This document shows positions 58,101 to 61,639 of a stretch of 64,000 bases of DNA, in pieces. A program made the position numbers and the translations under genes. Each line of letters starts with the position of its first letter. Position 1 is the first letter of the stretch. The DNA is taken from NCBI GenBank assembly GCA_030248195.1, contig JASAND010023114.1:1-64000 (forward strand), given 5' to 3'. Origin of the DNA: Trissonchulus latispiculum (Eukaryota; Nematoda; Enoplea; Enoplida; Ironidae). The notes under the pieces are model-generated. The model saw only the letters and a program-made list of their open reading frames with translations. It was not told the DNA's origin and did not search any database.

Positions 58101-60367
58101 CAGTTAACTACTAATAATGTCACAATTACATTGAGTCATTTTTAATTTCATCCCTGATTTTCATTAGAATTGTTCCAGTTTTGTTTTGACCAGTCCATTC
58201 TGCTATATCGTTGATATTCGGTTCACTAATATCAAGCCCACATGCCCAAAACGTATCAAACCTTGACGCCTCTGCTATAATATCATTACCAGTGCCAACC
58301 AACAGCATTTCGATGTCGTTATTTTGACGAATTTTTTCCTTGATACCGGTTTCCATCACTTTATCACACTGACGTAACCATTCCTGCTCGTTGCATCCAC
58401 AAATACTTTGTCCCAGTTGTTTAGCTGCCGATGGTGACCACGTTCCAACGATTCTCCAGTAACTGTTCCAATCCCCAAAACATTTTGCCTTTTCCGCCTG
58501 ATAGAATTGTTCAACGTTCCGGAACACAATACCGCACATGGTAAATGTAGAGCGATAGAAATTGCTGAAGGGGTGCCATCCAGTAGCGAAAAGCGTTATC
58601 CATTTGTTGTCTGCACTTTTCATGCGTCTCGAATAATTAGACTGGGTTTGAACAAAACTTTGTTTCGGATGTTCCTTCCTGACGTGTCTGCGCTTTTCCT
58701 TAAGATCAGGAAAAGTTTCACTACAAACCGCACACTTGAAGACCATACTGACTGAATGAATTTGTGATCTGACACGGAGCTTTTATAGTTGCAGAAATGA
58801 CTCACATTTAGGTAGGTGTCAAAAAGACTCACGTTTGCGTAGGTGTCAAATATCTGTTCCAGAATGATCTGTCTTTGCAAAACCTGTGGACAATTAAAGG
58901 ACACGCTGTTTTGTTGGAAGGATTGCGTTTCATTACTTTGTCAACGTAATCATTTTTCATAACGTAAGATGAGTCATGGACATGAACCAATGCAACCCAT
59001 TCACGTGCGCAGTCTTCTTCAGTACTTCTTTTGAACACATGTTTGTACACTGCATTTACAGGTGGGGAGATGTCAACATTGCATAAAATGCATACACATG
59101 CTTAGATACACCAACTTTATTATTCATTCTTGAGGTTTTGTATATGTAACATAAATGCTAACATGTTTTTATTATTTAACATGTGTGCAATTTCAGTTTT
59201 TGGAAAGTTTTCCACATCAATCATGCCGATGGTGATTAGTTGAGGTGAGCCATAGTTGATAATCATTGAAACTTTGTCTTTGCCTTCGACAATCTGTGAC
59301 AACCTAGTTTGCCAAAAGCCTGTACTCATGTCGGAGTAGTCATCATACTGCATCCATATAATACCACTATTACCGAAATGAAATGCGTAGTCTGCTTCCA
59401 TTATGCTATTTTTGGTTATTAGTTCACAGCAGATTCTATTCTTCTTTTTATTAGTTTTGCATCTTCCATTTACTTTATTATTACGTGGCTTTGCTGTTAT
59501 CTGAAGAACTTACTTTTGCATTTCATTTATCTGGTTTTCATTACTCATATACAGTCACAGAGTTAGCAAAAGTACATACTGGGAGAATTAATGCTATAGG
59601 TGCATTCCACTGCTACCAACTTTCAGTGCACATTAGGAATTAATTATAATTTGGATTGCAAATTTAATTACTTTTGGTTGCCTGTAAACGGTTGCTGTGC
59701 CAAAACTGGTAGGTGTTTAGAATGAAGAAAATATAATTGGATTTTGATTAAAAATCACACGTTAAATATGGTTGCTGCGGCAAAAGTGGCACCAGGACTT
59801 AATTATAATTTGCGATGCAATTTTAATTGGATTTTCCAATTTTGGTCTAAAATCACACGTTAAATATGGCTGCTGTGCCAAAACTGGTACGTGGATACCA
59901 GGAATTAATTATAATTTTCGATGCAATTTTAATTGCATTTTTCCAATTTTGGTCCAAAAATACACGTTAAATATGGTTGCTGTGCCAAAACTGGCAAAAT
60001 GTGTACTACTTGAGTGGGGAGGGGCGCTCCCCCCAGTAAAAAACCCCAGTTCGTGGATCCACCTGCTAGCCTGCGTTTATTTAATTTTCTTTTTGTAAGT
60101 TCTGTATTTCAGCTCAAGAATTCCTGGGCTGGCTATCACGACTATAATTACTGGGATGGATGTCCTATCATTGGATCGCACATGGTATTCGAGAATCTGT
60201 ACAATGTTTGCGGTTTCGGAGGCACTGGTCTTCAGCAGGCTCTGGCCGTTGGACGAGCTGTAATGGAACAGATTTATGATGGCGCCTTTGTTAACATAAA
60301 CTTAGGACCCTTCACTATGAATCGATTTATGATGTCCAGTGAACTTCATGAACGAGTTAGAATTTAG
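25199..60367 (+). CDS. FOXRED1: FAD-dependent oxidoreductase FOXRED1, ten exons
   Basis: FOXRED1 is a mitochondrial flavoprotein of the DAO family needed for complex I assembly. Exons: 25199-25484, 25860-26029, 26328-26457, 26673-26775, 27620-27714, 32420-32616, 33493-33644, 33962-34097, 34920-35027 and 60113-60367. All are GT-AG with matching phases, 544 codons in total including stop. A basic N-terminus fits a mitochondrial presequence. The dinucleotide-binding motif IVGGGVMGSSLAFWL is followed by VVVIERD. Family blocks GGLRQQFSTPESIQL, DCDPPDIPFTPMGYLFLA, VEPRKRYVFVFYCPEGPGL and WAGYHDYN follow human FOXRED1 closely. In exon 9, TAA at 34998-35000 is in frame between KVLLFS and RVPAS. The exon is one codon shorter than human at this point, so small indels or a real nonsense change are both possible. 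The intron after exon 9 carries the Polinton. Confidence 0.93.
26776..27619. other. FOXRED1 intron 4, fragment of hAT-like repeat
   Basis: CAGGCGCACACCCAGGG near 27056 resembles a hAT left terminus and is followed by GC-rich sequence and a C run at 27362. No matching right end or target duplication was found. The remainder is plain AT-rich intron. Confidence 0.3.
27795..29278. repeat. Satellite A array, reverse orientation, preceded by C-run repeat
   Basis: About eight to nine units of roughly 145 bp run from about 28060. Each contains CCCCACCCCACCACAGCACT, TTTGGGTACGCAGTTCTATG and GGGCTTTCATTTGA; they are reverse complements of the units at 1-385. Two higher-order variants alternate (GACCCAAAATCGCC and GACCCAAAATAGCC, with a matching shortened TTTCTTGAAACC form), so the array has grown in multi-unit steps. 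27795-28055 is a C-run repeat of the kind seen elsewhere. Confidence 0.85.
29280..29685. repeat. ~160-bp direct repeat pair
   Basis: Two diverged copies (about 29281-29440 and 29441-29580) share CAGCCCAGCAAGAT, GGCAAAAC/GGTAAAAC and GCCAGAAAACC blocks. No gene is seen. Confidence 0.5.
29694..31133. mobile_element. hAT-like element with internal ~360-bp tandem repeats
   Basis: Termini CAGGGTTTTTTT and its complement are flanked by a perfect 8-bp duplication CCGTTAGT (29686-29693, 31134-31141). Inside, a unit with a G-run hairpin, AAGTTGAGAAATTTTT and GGCAGAAACGGCATTGAAA recurs at about 29905 (partial), 30190, 30550 and 30935. No transposase ORF is seen. Confidence 0.85.
31481..31894. mobile_element. 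Foldback MITE with 7-bp TSD, copy 1 (CAAGAG family)
   Basis: Inverted ends CAAGAGTACATAAT are flanked by GTGATAC at 31474-31480 and 31895-31901. The arms are near-perfect reverse complements with a C-run loop side. CA...TG termini and a 7-bp duplication would fit P-like or Dada-like transposons; the superfamily is inference. Confidence 0.85.
31902..32419. repeat. Dispersed repeat (second copy of 2820-2960 family)
   Basis: 31925-32075 shares long identity with 2800-2935, including CGCTGCCGCGA(T/C)CCCTATGAT. The rest up to exon 6 is unremarkable intron. Confidence 0.55.
32617..33492. other. FOXRED1 intron 6, nothing recognised
   Basis: Intron of mixed composition. No repeat end, RNA gene or convincing ORF is visible. 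Confidence 0.5.
34118..34690 (-). mobile_element. Truncated LINE 3' ends, (AAC)n-tailed, two nested fragments
   Basis: Read on the - strand, the right-hand fragment (34250-34690) encodes the end of a LINE ORF with CAHCPDQEDTALLYCP and a terminal VLWEKSREVLAFL block. It ends in a mixed (CAT)(CAA) tail at about 34255-34280. A second tail, (CAA)n at 34123-34160, ends another fragment. Long glutamine or valine ORFs here are translations of the trinucleotide tails. Confidence 0.65.
35206..36226. mobile_element. TA-flanked palindromic foldback MITE, copy 2
   Basis: Same family and ends as 7355-8520, with TA at 35204-35205 and 36227-36228. The arms remain nearly complementary, apart from scattered substitutions and a deletion near the centre. 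Confidence 0.8.
36267..36639. repeat. G-run repeat flanking the Polinton
   Basis: G-rich blocks (36331-36350, 36585-36640) around AT-rich sequence with AATTTTTTGAAAATTTT. It is the left flank and target of the Polinton. Confidence 0.4.
36654..37062. mobile_element. CAAGAG-family foldback MITE, copy 2, inside Polinton terminus
   Basis: Ends CAAGAGTACATAAT and its complement, 409 bp, flanked by GTAGTAT at 36647-36653 and 37063-37069. It separates the first eight bases of the Polinton from the rest of the left TIR. Confidence 0.88.
37063..37485. repeat. Polinton left terminal inverted repeat
   Basis: About 400 bp complementary to 59605-60010. Each TIR is itself built of roughly 95-bp tandem units with GGCACAGCAACC, ATTTAACGTGTGATTTT and GCATCGCAAATTATAATTA blocks. 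The outermost bases lie at 36646-36653, beyond the MITE. Confidence 0.88.
37867..39882 (-). CDS. RING-H2 finger protein, six exons, Polinton-encoded
   Basis: Exons in transcription order: 39882-39838, 39640-39452, 39300-39253, 39106-39068, 38523-38221 and 38100-37867. All introns are GT-AG and phase 0. The last acceptor is read as the second of two AGs three bases apart. The product is about 285 aa with no internal stop. The N-terminal half is Ser/Thr/Glu-rich with two EEQSTTVSTASI repeats, followed by a basic TRKRPRR stretch that could act as a nuclear signal. Then comes a canonical RING-H2 (C-x2-C-x14-C-E-H-x2-H-x2-C-x10-C-x2-C; CVVC ... CEHVYHYEC ... CQIC), which fits an E3 ubiquitin ligase. 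The C-terminal ~90 residues are unrecognised. It is the gene nearest the left TIR. The role is inferred; interference with host proteins is one possibility. Confidence 0.8.
40245..40745. repeat. ~250-bp direct duplication
   Basis: About 40245-40470 and 40540-40740 share GGACTCCAAATGTGAAAAG, ACAGCAACTGGTAGGAAAGC and TAGCTAGGGTAATACG in the same order. Noncoding, inside the Polinton between the RING gene and the LINE. Confidence 0.6.
40757..40842. repeat. Hairpin-forming inverted repeat
   Basis: ACAAGTCTTTATGGACCCT and its near-complement AGGGTCCATAAAAGACTTGT are separated by about 47 nt. It could be a small foldback insertion or a structured RNA end; no further support. Confidence 0.5.
41038..44667 (-). 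mobile_element. RTE-like non-LTR retrotransposon, apparently full length
   Basis: A 3.6-kb insertion in the Polinton with direct repeats GAAACCAGTCATG at 41025-41037 and 44668-44680. The left copy is in unique Polinton sequence; the right copy begins the palindromic array. It has about 475 nt upstream of one ORF and about 70 nt after it, with no poly(A). Confidence 0.75.
41108..44191 (-). CDS. LINE ORF: endonuclease-reverse transcriptase (1027 aa)
   Basis: Single uninterrupted ORF. Residues ~50-300 form an apurinic-type (EEP) endonuclease: NIASWNVRSLL, AGLSETRIP, VCCYAPT and a final SDH. The reverse transcriptase follows, with FVDFKAAFDSIDR, GVKQGALLSPLLF and the catalytic YADD, and then a C-terminal RRLRYLGHILRR-type region seen in RTE/related LINEs. 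One key position is changed: the usual GD(L/F)NA motif reads GYLNA, so the catalytic Asp of the endonuclease is Tyr. The open frame argues for recent insertion. Clade is by eye; RTE-like is most likely. Confidence 0.9.
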   Translation of the reverse strand: MPNDLQTNARATPVTWVSPQLDADGGNLGLRGQVNQVSARPTRIRPKLSSKINIASWNVRSLLQLGAQELLAKLLNDRNIHIAGLSETRIPDSGSCTIATPAIVNGQPRHSSYKLYYSGLANGNGQYGVGFAISANLLQSVLAFTPVSERIATIRLATSPFPTSIVCCYAPTNVTDDQLKDDFYQVLNEDVADICRRDFLIVLGYLNATIGRKLTCESCIGSHSIGTRNDNGDRFVSFLEHHRLFAVNTLFRHKRRHLETWASNDGRTRKQIDFVCVRQQWKSSILSCRSYWGNSLQSDHAAIVCCVQLRLCSRKQHRPCYRLATEKLKDAPVLANFRLELANRFQAIQEEDVENLWAATKQAIQDSAATSLAGTRRRRNQWISQDTLQLVERRRQVACTAQRRQLSSEIAEGMVRDKNIYWQGQADAMNNATRHGDTGKLFKTLRHAAGKRSAISEVIRENDGSVIRSFQRRNERWKEHFQSLLNRPPPVTPLFELPFHGFLNVSDSVPSKAEVRRAINAMRSSSAPGEDGISACLMKAGGETVCTQITRLVQKIWTTENFPSDWKTAVLVPLFKKGNKTECKNYRGISLLDVAYKVVEAIILDRIRQAVDPYLRENQGGFRPGRGTVDQIFALRQIMELRHEYRQPVLVAFVDFKAAFDSIDRSRMYDILAHHGLPDKVVSLIRGMYEHSRSAVRIGTSLTEEFTVNTGVKQGALLSPLLFNLVLDMVLRKALEGCNGVWMGQGESLTDLDYADDIALLAESSADLNLMIDRLDYYASTVGLLISSEKTKVVRSASADQAPILLRGQALEYVDEFCYLGSFVRADGNPTQEIRSRIAKAENAFSTLTDCLWTDDRVNLRTKVKVYLAAIRPVLLYACETWPIKVNDLARLQAFEFRCWRRMLNISYRDRITNREVITRIRAGPLCSQEVQHRRLRYLGHILRRPTPFPARRALLADPPPHWRRPRGGTRMTWQRTIQKDLSCLALHHIYRFWSSQWKTVLADLAMDRHQWTVMVNSILGTAEGPV
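44668..45035. promoter_or_regulatory. Palindromic repeat array, candidate cis-regulatory block
   Basis: Six to seven units of about 50 bp. Each carries ACCAGTCATGC or GTCATGCATGAC and the palindrome CACCTGTGGTG (variants CACCTGCGGTG, CACCTGCTGTG), separated by CAAAATA-type spacers. It lies just upstream of a TATA-like TATTTAAGG (about 45172) and a possible noncoding first exon ending at a donor (CTGTTCAAG|GTAAGA, near 45320). The spacing and motif symmetry suggest protein-binding sites driving the + strand Polinton genes. This is inference. Confidence 0.45.
45320..46165. other. AT-rich Polinton interior, likely intron
   Basis: No ORF or repeat end is recognised. It may be the first part of a long intron that starts at the donor near 45320. 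Confidence 0.3.
46170..46783. mobile_element. CAAGAG-family foldback MITE, copy 3 (614 bp)
   Basis: Ends CAAGAGTACATAAT and complement, flanked by ATAAAAC at 46163-46169 and 46784-46790. The arms of about 290 bp are nearly perfect complements. Inside the Polinton, between genes. Confidence 0.88.
46913..47466 (-). pseudogene. Unknown Polinton protein with coiled-coil N-part, stop inside
   Basis: Reading starts after a good acceptor (TATTATTGTAG, exon start 47466). The frame runs about 90 codons with a heptad-rich stretch (NETLQRLKNEIEDLISKVEKE), meets TGA at 47192-47194, and continues in the same frame for another ~93 codons to a TGA at 46913. Frame continuity on both sides of one TGA suggests a single gene of at least 184 codons with a nonsense mutation. 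Upstream exon(s) are likely but not placed. No family recognised. Confidence 0.5.
47470..49399. other. Polinton interior, no confident gene
   Basis: AT-rich. 47870-48000 has repeated GGTCACCGGGTCA/GACCCGGTCTTGACCCGG motifs typical of small foldbacks. A possible - strand exon near 48951-49020 (between CTCCCGCAG and GTAGGTAC) does not join in phase to the 47466 exon. Nothing else is supported. Confidence 0.3.
49402..49944 (+). pseudogene. Polinton protein P1, paralogue of P2, one stop
   Basis: ATG at 49402 directly follows a splice-acceptor-like TATTTGCAG. The frame runs to TAG at 49603-49605 and continues in the same frame to TGA at 49942-49944, about 180 codons in all. It parallels the intact ORF at 52069-52596: GLPKHEPVPLE against PVPKYGAIPLE, HIRAPQAFLSL against TIRAPVPLAQL, and a C-part with FTKGSAQTKML against LIKGDAQRSML followed by a conserved Cys-x2-His. 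Function unknown. Confidence 0.65.
50015..50905 (+). pseudogene. Kinase-fold protein (pseudokinase), Polinton-encoded
   Basis: ATG at 50015 after an acceptor-like TTTTTTTTAG. One TAA (50135-50137) is in frame, and the same frame then runs to 50905, about 296 codons in total. The layout matches a protein kinase: N-lobe strands (GEYISGAIKFV, KAFVRIIPL), a helix-C-like PIPEEITKTRTLANHPGILL, a hinge with HLLLFYDRAE, helix E (VKVIFAQLYMTCESLIENHK), catalytic-loop-like LVMRNLSPHFGMYN, FRFDG-like RFDG in place of DFG, and a GYCSIGFIPPGF / FGQFLYLLTVGRMYCG C-lobe. The order is closest to PIM/CAMK kinases. The VAIK Lys reads Arg, HRD reads MRN and DFG reads FDG, so catalysis is unlikely. A scaffold or decoy role is inference. 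Confidence 0.6.
50973..51371 (+). CDS. Unknown Polinton ORF, C-terminal CSSC motif
   Basis: ATG 50973 follows TTACTTAACAG, 68 nt after the pseudokinase stop. The product is 132 aa, charged, with a Lys/Arg-rich middle and a C-terminal KKHIFCSSCNGFH that could bind a metal ion. No family recognised. It may be an independent gene or a second exon. Confidence 0.45.
   Translation: MDIVQSAINSTFDSSDGFLAWVKCSEDRPRDQDDMRNLRALLKRYFRYNHKSVKIISEIQMTEAILRERDQELLKLKMDSKVNVTVPEDKYVCTGRVLSKPERYQITQSNHNLSAHRKKHIFCSSCNGFHTQ
51393..51650 (+). CDS. Small Cys-rich protein (85 aa)
   Basis: The ORF holds 20 Cys in 85 residues, many as CC pairs (FCCRCSCY, SLCCCCTHG, SDCCKLDC), and a hydrophobic LHWPLLLGCCLHGLSC segment. 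It is 22 nt after the previous ORF on the same strand, with an AATAAA-like AATAAAA directly after the stop. The pattern suggests a metal-binding or membrane-associated, palmitoylated protein, but no family is recognised. Confidence 0.45.
   Translation: MFERFCCRCSCYNPEILPHVEILDDEKSLCCCCTHGKSSCDRSQSDCCKLDCLHWPLLLGCCLHGLSCKFYSQMFPCGIYLTNNH
51660..52068. other. Spacer between + strand Polinton genes
   Basis: AT-rich. An acceptor-like TATTTTAG (to 52057) precedes the next start codon, as it does for P1, so the + strand genes may each be downstream exons of spliced transcripts that share a leader. Confidence 0.3.
52069..52596 (+). CDS. Polinton protein P2, intact, unknown function
   Basis: 175-aa ORF starting MCGKYAIVAIGC, chosen because the paralogue P1 starts at the equivalent place after its acceptor. 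Conserved points are PVPKYGAIPLEF, ETIRAPVPLAQ, IRIVLIKGDAQRSMLEK, IGCPRFKELP and C-x2-H. The alternation of hydrophobic strands, a KG turn and a late CxxH resembles proteins I associate with invertebrate mobile elements, perhaps an RNase-H-like fold; this is not firm. It ends 45 nt before the convergent - strand gene. Confidence 0.6.
   Translation: MCGKYAIVAIGCVPVPKYGAIPLEFSAPEVDEAGKTTLWHETIRAPVPLAQLDEFQRWYLNRLTGKLGMVYSDDSSLRSFGDCIKSFVKILKKEQIRIVLIKGDAQRSMLEKGLRVNGIDVNLTEMKTIGCPRFKELPMVEAAVCENHMKSIPKAMKYCTNHRVKQLKLFIDASL
52640..53346 (-). pseudogene. Second copy of basic-protein and GEI-protein module genes
   Basis: From 53346 the frame reads MSSCIYENLPCLQL, then CNCITKICWNLLDSEAVPL, QKRKLGKHREVIRKLA and LLLKNPNLLQYIYPAI. 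This is the pattern of the small basic protein at 56585-56919 (CDCVENVL, KLRKHRQLLRRI, LIVQSGGFLPAVLGP). Near 53030 the frame shifts, and NRSDFVDKVFEILN ... HIPKVGRAKAKLLLKSL ... TVSENGNAVVGGEE ... DQI follows, resembling the GEI protein at 55992-56585 (SLPKTLKQKASRLLDHV, KINEKGEIEYKGQ, CDLI). The order relative to the upstream ATPase is the same in both places. It is broken by at least one frameshift. Confidence 0.55.
53404..54108 (-). pseudogene. Polinton packaging ATPase B (A32/FtsK-type)
   Basis: Walker A is IGSSGSGKTY (about 53970-53999) and Walker B is HSVLVIDDLQLA (near 53760). The C-terminal part has SISRQFNHLFLMTSRRD and ends in a VDVNPQTPEEL stretch, as Polinton ATPases do. An acceptor-like CTTAG precedes GACAGC at 54103. 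Breaks: TAA at 53801-53803, TAG at 53710-53712, and frameshifts near 53660 and 53455. In the family this enzyme drives genome packaging into the capsid. A second copy (ATPase A) lies 3 kb away. Confidence 0.8.
54110..54275. repeat. GC-rich microsatellite spacer
   Basis: Contains a GCGCGCGCGC run and several copies of ACTAGACTTCGTCGAA-like sequence. It separates the capsid gene end from ATPase B. Confidence 0.5.
54276..55356 (-). pseudogene. Jelly-roll capsid protein of Polinton
   Basis: The gene begins near the ATG at 55356 and ends at TGA near 54276, about 360 codons spread over three frames. Recognisable blocks are ALFSEIEVFINGQKI followed by FPYQAYLLAMLNF (the LHSLFS...YPYRAYLETLLNY block of Polinton capsid proteins), FEKDTYYSIDNWD, RLFHDIF, and a C-terminal GFFIVPCDLTRDL before a charged LKLWFEKE. 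Frames break near 55205, 55120, 55090 and 54780. Major (double jelly-roll) versus minor capsid protein cannot be settled by eye; the first is favoured. Confidence 0.7.
55374..55996 (-). pseudogene. Retroviral-type integrase (Polinton c-integrase)
   Basis: N-terminal part YYSATSPAAYS ... HAHKLFKYVKQEH leads to the DDE core: WQIDLADLSR (first Asp), FILTCIDVFSKFAWAVPVKSK, LQSDQGKEF (second Asp) and IVERFNRTIKTKLWKFF (Glu). This enzyme inserts the element into the host chromosome. Frameshifts lie near 55843 and 55550. It reads downstream of the GEI gene, almost touching it. A C-terminal chromodomain is not seen before the stop at 55374. Confidence 0.88.
55992..56585 (-). pseudogene. Polinton conserved 'GEI' protein, one stop
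   Basis: Starts MEYSVLVRPD. The frame has one TAG (56451-56453) and otherwise runs open for about 197 codons to TAA at 55992. It contains SLPKTLKQKASRLLDHV, INEKGEIEYKGQ, ICDLIHDFTRN, PVGAELFAKALRDSNTPREYIGNKKRW and a basic tail. I associate this pattern with a conserved Polinton protein of unknown role that sits next to the capsid genes. Its start codon overlaps the stop of the upstream gene (TAATG). Confidence 0.7.
56585..56919 (-). pseudogene. Small basic Polinton virion-like protein, one frameshift
   Basis: Starts MSKRFEKNIDYLSVLRK at 56919. After a one-base shift in an A run near 56812, the frame continues CDCVENVL, a Lys/Arg-rich helix (KKLRKHRQLLRRIRQQKELK), and a hydrophobic tail QSGGFLPAVLGPVLGVLGG. 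The basic body plus GGFLP tail recalls DNA-condensing or membrane-active virion peptides (compare adenovirus core peptides); this role is inference. The stop overlaps the next ATG. Confidence 0.65.
56951..58045 (-). pseudogene. Polinton packaging ATPase A, split by a repeat
   Basis: Walker A is AAPTKAGKTTF (57903-57935) and Walker B is TLLILDDLM (about 57720). The sensor-like SCSVIVITQN and the C-terminal RYLLIDLDQNTPEE follow. TAA at 57786-57788 and a frameshift just after it break the frame. A 391-bp repeat (57022-57412) sits in the codons after TPEE; the coding sense resumes beyond it (56951-57021) and ends with TAA. It is a diverged paralogue of ATPase B. Confidence 0.8.
57022..57412. mobile_element. 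G/C-run MITE inserted in ATPase A
   Basis: Ends CTGGCATTTTTTTAG and its complement, with CTCTT at 57017-57021 and 57413-57417 as a 5-bp duplication. The body is runs of C/G plus AT-rich sequence. Provides the end-structure model for the other G/C-run blocks. Confidence 0.75.
58126..58746 (-). CDS. C2H2 zinc finger plus NADAR (YbiA-like) protein, Polinton-encoded
   Basis: Intact 206-aa ORF, single exon. Residues 5-26 form a C2H2 finger (C-x2-C-x12-H-x4-H). Residues ~50-205 match the NADAR/YbiA family (DUF1768): WHPFSNFY, the EQFYQAEKA signature (Glu79), GQSI, W123, KVMETGIKEKIRQN, LLVGTG, AEASRFDTFWACG and LMKIRDEI. The family removes bases or ADP-ribose from nucleotides: YbiA acts on riboflavin intermediates, and NADAR enzymes of bacteria reverse ADP-ribosylation of guanine in DNA. 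The usual WGxG reads WACG. The finger could direct it to nucleic acid. A role in protecting element DNA or countering host ADP-ribosylation is inference. Confidence 0.85.
   Translation of the reverse strand: MVFKCAVCSETFPDLKEKRRHVRKEHPKQSFVQTQSNYSRRMKSADNKWITLFATGWHPFSNFYRSTFTMCGIVFRNVEQFYQAEKAKCFGDWNSYWRIVGTWSPSAAKQLGQSICGCNEQEWLRQCDKVMETGIKEKIRQNNDIEMLLVGTGNDIIAEASRFDTFWACGLDISEPNINDIAEWTGQNKTGTILMKIRDEIKNDSM
58829..59100 (-). CDS. Unknown Polinton ORF with Cys-rich start
   Basis: The frame opens after an in-frame stop near 59105 and reads ACVCILCNVDISPPVNAVYK, then EWVALVHVHDSSYV, and ends at TGA (58829). No ATG precedes the Cys motif, so it may be a 3' exon. Function unknown. Confidence 0.35.
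59120..59401 (-). CDS. Unknown 93-aa Polinton ORF
   Basis: Starts MEADYAFHFGNSGIIWMQYDDY. A mixed alpha/beta pattern, no motif recognised, uninterrupted. It is the gene nearest the right TIR, transcribed inward. Confidence 0.45.
   Translation of the reverse strand: MEADYAFHFGNSGIIWMQYDDYSDMSTGFWQTRLSQIVEGKDKVSMIINYGSPQLITIGMIDVENFPKTEIAHMLNNKNMLAFMLHIQNLKNE
59605..60010. repeat. Polinton right terminal inverted repeat
   Basis: Complement of the left TIR with the same ~95-bp internal units. Ends TGTGTACTACT at 60010, followed by the TGAGTG duplication. Confidence 0.9.
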
Positions 60368-60654
60368 GATGTTCCTTCAGAAATTTATTTAAGTAAAACT
60401 CTGTTTGTGTGTTTCTTTTACTAAGATAAGGTTAAGGTCAAATTCGCATTGTTATTTTTTACTTTGTGAATTTGAGAATAACATCGATATTTTTAACAGT
60501 ATTACATTGGTTTCACAGCATCGCCCACGTGCAGAAATGAGTAAACCATATCTGAGCTTTCCAGAACTTTAAATCTGACTCCGAATGTCATCTGTAACAA
60601 AGAATGGCAAAGTGCTAGTTTGTTGCTTATAGCAACAGTGCATAGTGTTAAGAG

Positions 60655-61185
60655 TAGTGTTGTTCACCGGCCCAATTTTTTGTGGGCCGGCCTGCGCCGG
60701 CCGGCCCAGCTCGCGACGCCGGCCGGCCGGCCTGTACCGGCCGGCCGGCCGGGCGGTGGCCGCCGGCCCAGAACCGGCCGGCCGGCCGGCGGCCGCCGGC
60801 CCAACAACGGCCGGCCGGCCGGTGCACCGGCCTTCCCCGGCCGGCCGGCCGGCCGGTGCCACTTTTCGCAGACTATCCAAAATACAAATAAAAATTAAGA
60901 TTTTTGATAGTTTTCAAGGCAGATTTTAGCAAATTTAAGGCGATAAGCTGCAGAAATTGTCACTGGCCGGTCGGCTGCCTCACATTTGACCGGCCGGATT
61001 GTCACCGGCCGGTCGGCCGGCCGGTGTCTGACCGGCCGGCCTGTCACCGGCCGGCCCGCCCGCCGGCTCTCGGCCGGCGGCCGCCGGCCAGCCGGCCGGC
61101 CGGCCCACTTTGGACCTGGGCCGGCCGGCCGGCCGGCGGCCGGCCGCCGGCCAGCCGGTCTAGACAAGGCCGGTGCACAACACTA
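60655..61185. mobile_element. hAT-like element made of GGCCGGCC repeats
   Basis: Ends TAGTGTTGTTCACCGG and its near-complement, with a perfect 8-bp duplication GTTAAGAG (60647-60654, 61186-61193). Both halves are packed with GGCCGG motifs in opposing orientation around an AT-rich centre. Repetitive Gly/Pro/Arg/Ala ORFs here are artefacts. Confidence 0.85.
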
Positions 61186-61193
61186 GTTAAGAG

Positions 61194-61450
61194 TATGCTA
61201 AAAGGAATACTCTACGTAATGAATACTCTGCATGCTATCGTCTGACCCTCCCCCTAAATTGACGCCCTCTCACACAGCTATATATTTGGTACAGAGTATA
61301 GGTGGGGACCACTCAGTACAAACACGTTGAAACTAACAGGTACCTAGTTTGGGAGGGTCGGTCAAGCTATGTTTAGAAGCATGCATGTGCGAAATATGCA
61401 AAGCGATTGAGCGATCCCCGCTTGAGACCCCGTTCGTACCACTACCAATA
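61194..61450. repeat. Diverged relative of the CAAGAG MITE family
   Basis: Shares blocks with 31540-31720 (CCCTCTCACAC, CGCTCA/GAGCGA and AACTAACAGG-type segments) but lacks clean ends. The GGCCGG hAT sits at its left border. Confidence 0.5.
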
Positions 61451-61639
61451 TATTCACTTATTTGAATTTGAAAGTTTTCTTTGAGTAGACTCTAATTTTG
61501 ACAAGTTAGCAACAATCTCAAGCGCCTATTTTAATATTTCAAAGCTCCAGTGACACCACACCAATTTGACCTTTGTGTAGTACCTAATAGCTTTGCCTGT
61601 CTGTCATCTGTAGCAGATAACACAGGGTATTTTTAGATG

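Larger units (their letters stand above)
36646..60010. mobile_element. Polinton/Maverick element, complete ends, 23.4 kb
   Basis: The left end starts AGTAGTAT (split after eight bases by a MITE) and the right end finishes in the complement of AGTAGTAC. Both continue with ACATTT(A/T)GCCAGTTTTGG. The flanks CGAGTG (36640-36645) and TGAGTG (60011-60016) make a 6-bp duplication with one difference, the Polinton size. Integrase, A32-type ATPase and jelly-roll capsid genes confirm the class. The element also holds a 3.6-kb LINE, two CAAGAG-family MITEs and a G-run repeat. No polymerase B or adenain-like protease ORF was found. It lies wholly in the last FOXRED1 intron. Confidence 0.93.

Noticed and set aside
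60569..61245. Gly/Pro/Arg/Ala-rich ORFs on both strands
   Set aside because: They arise from GGCCGG repeats of a hAT element with exact 8-bp duplication; all frames look alike.
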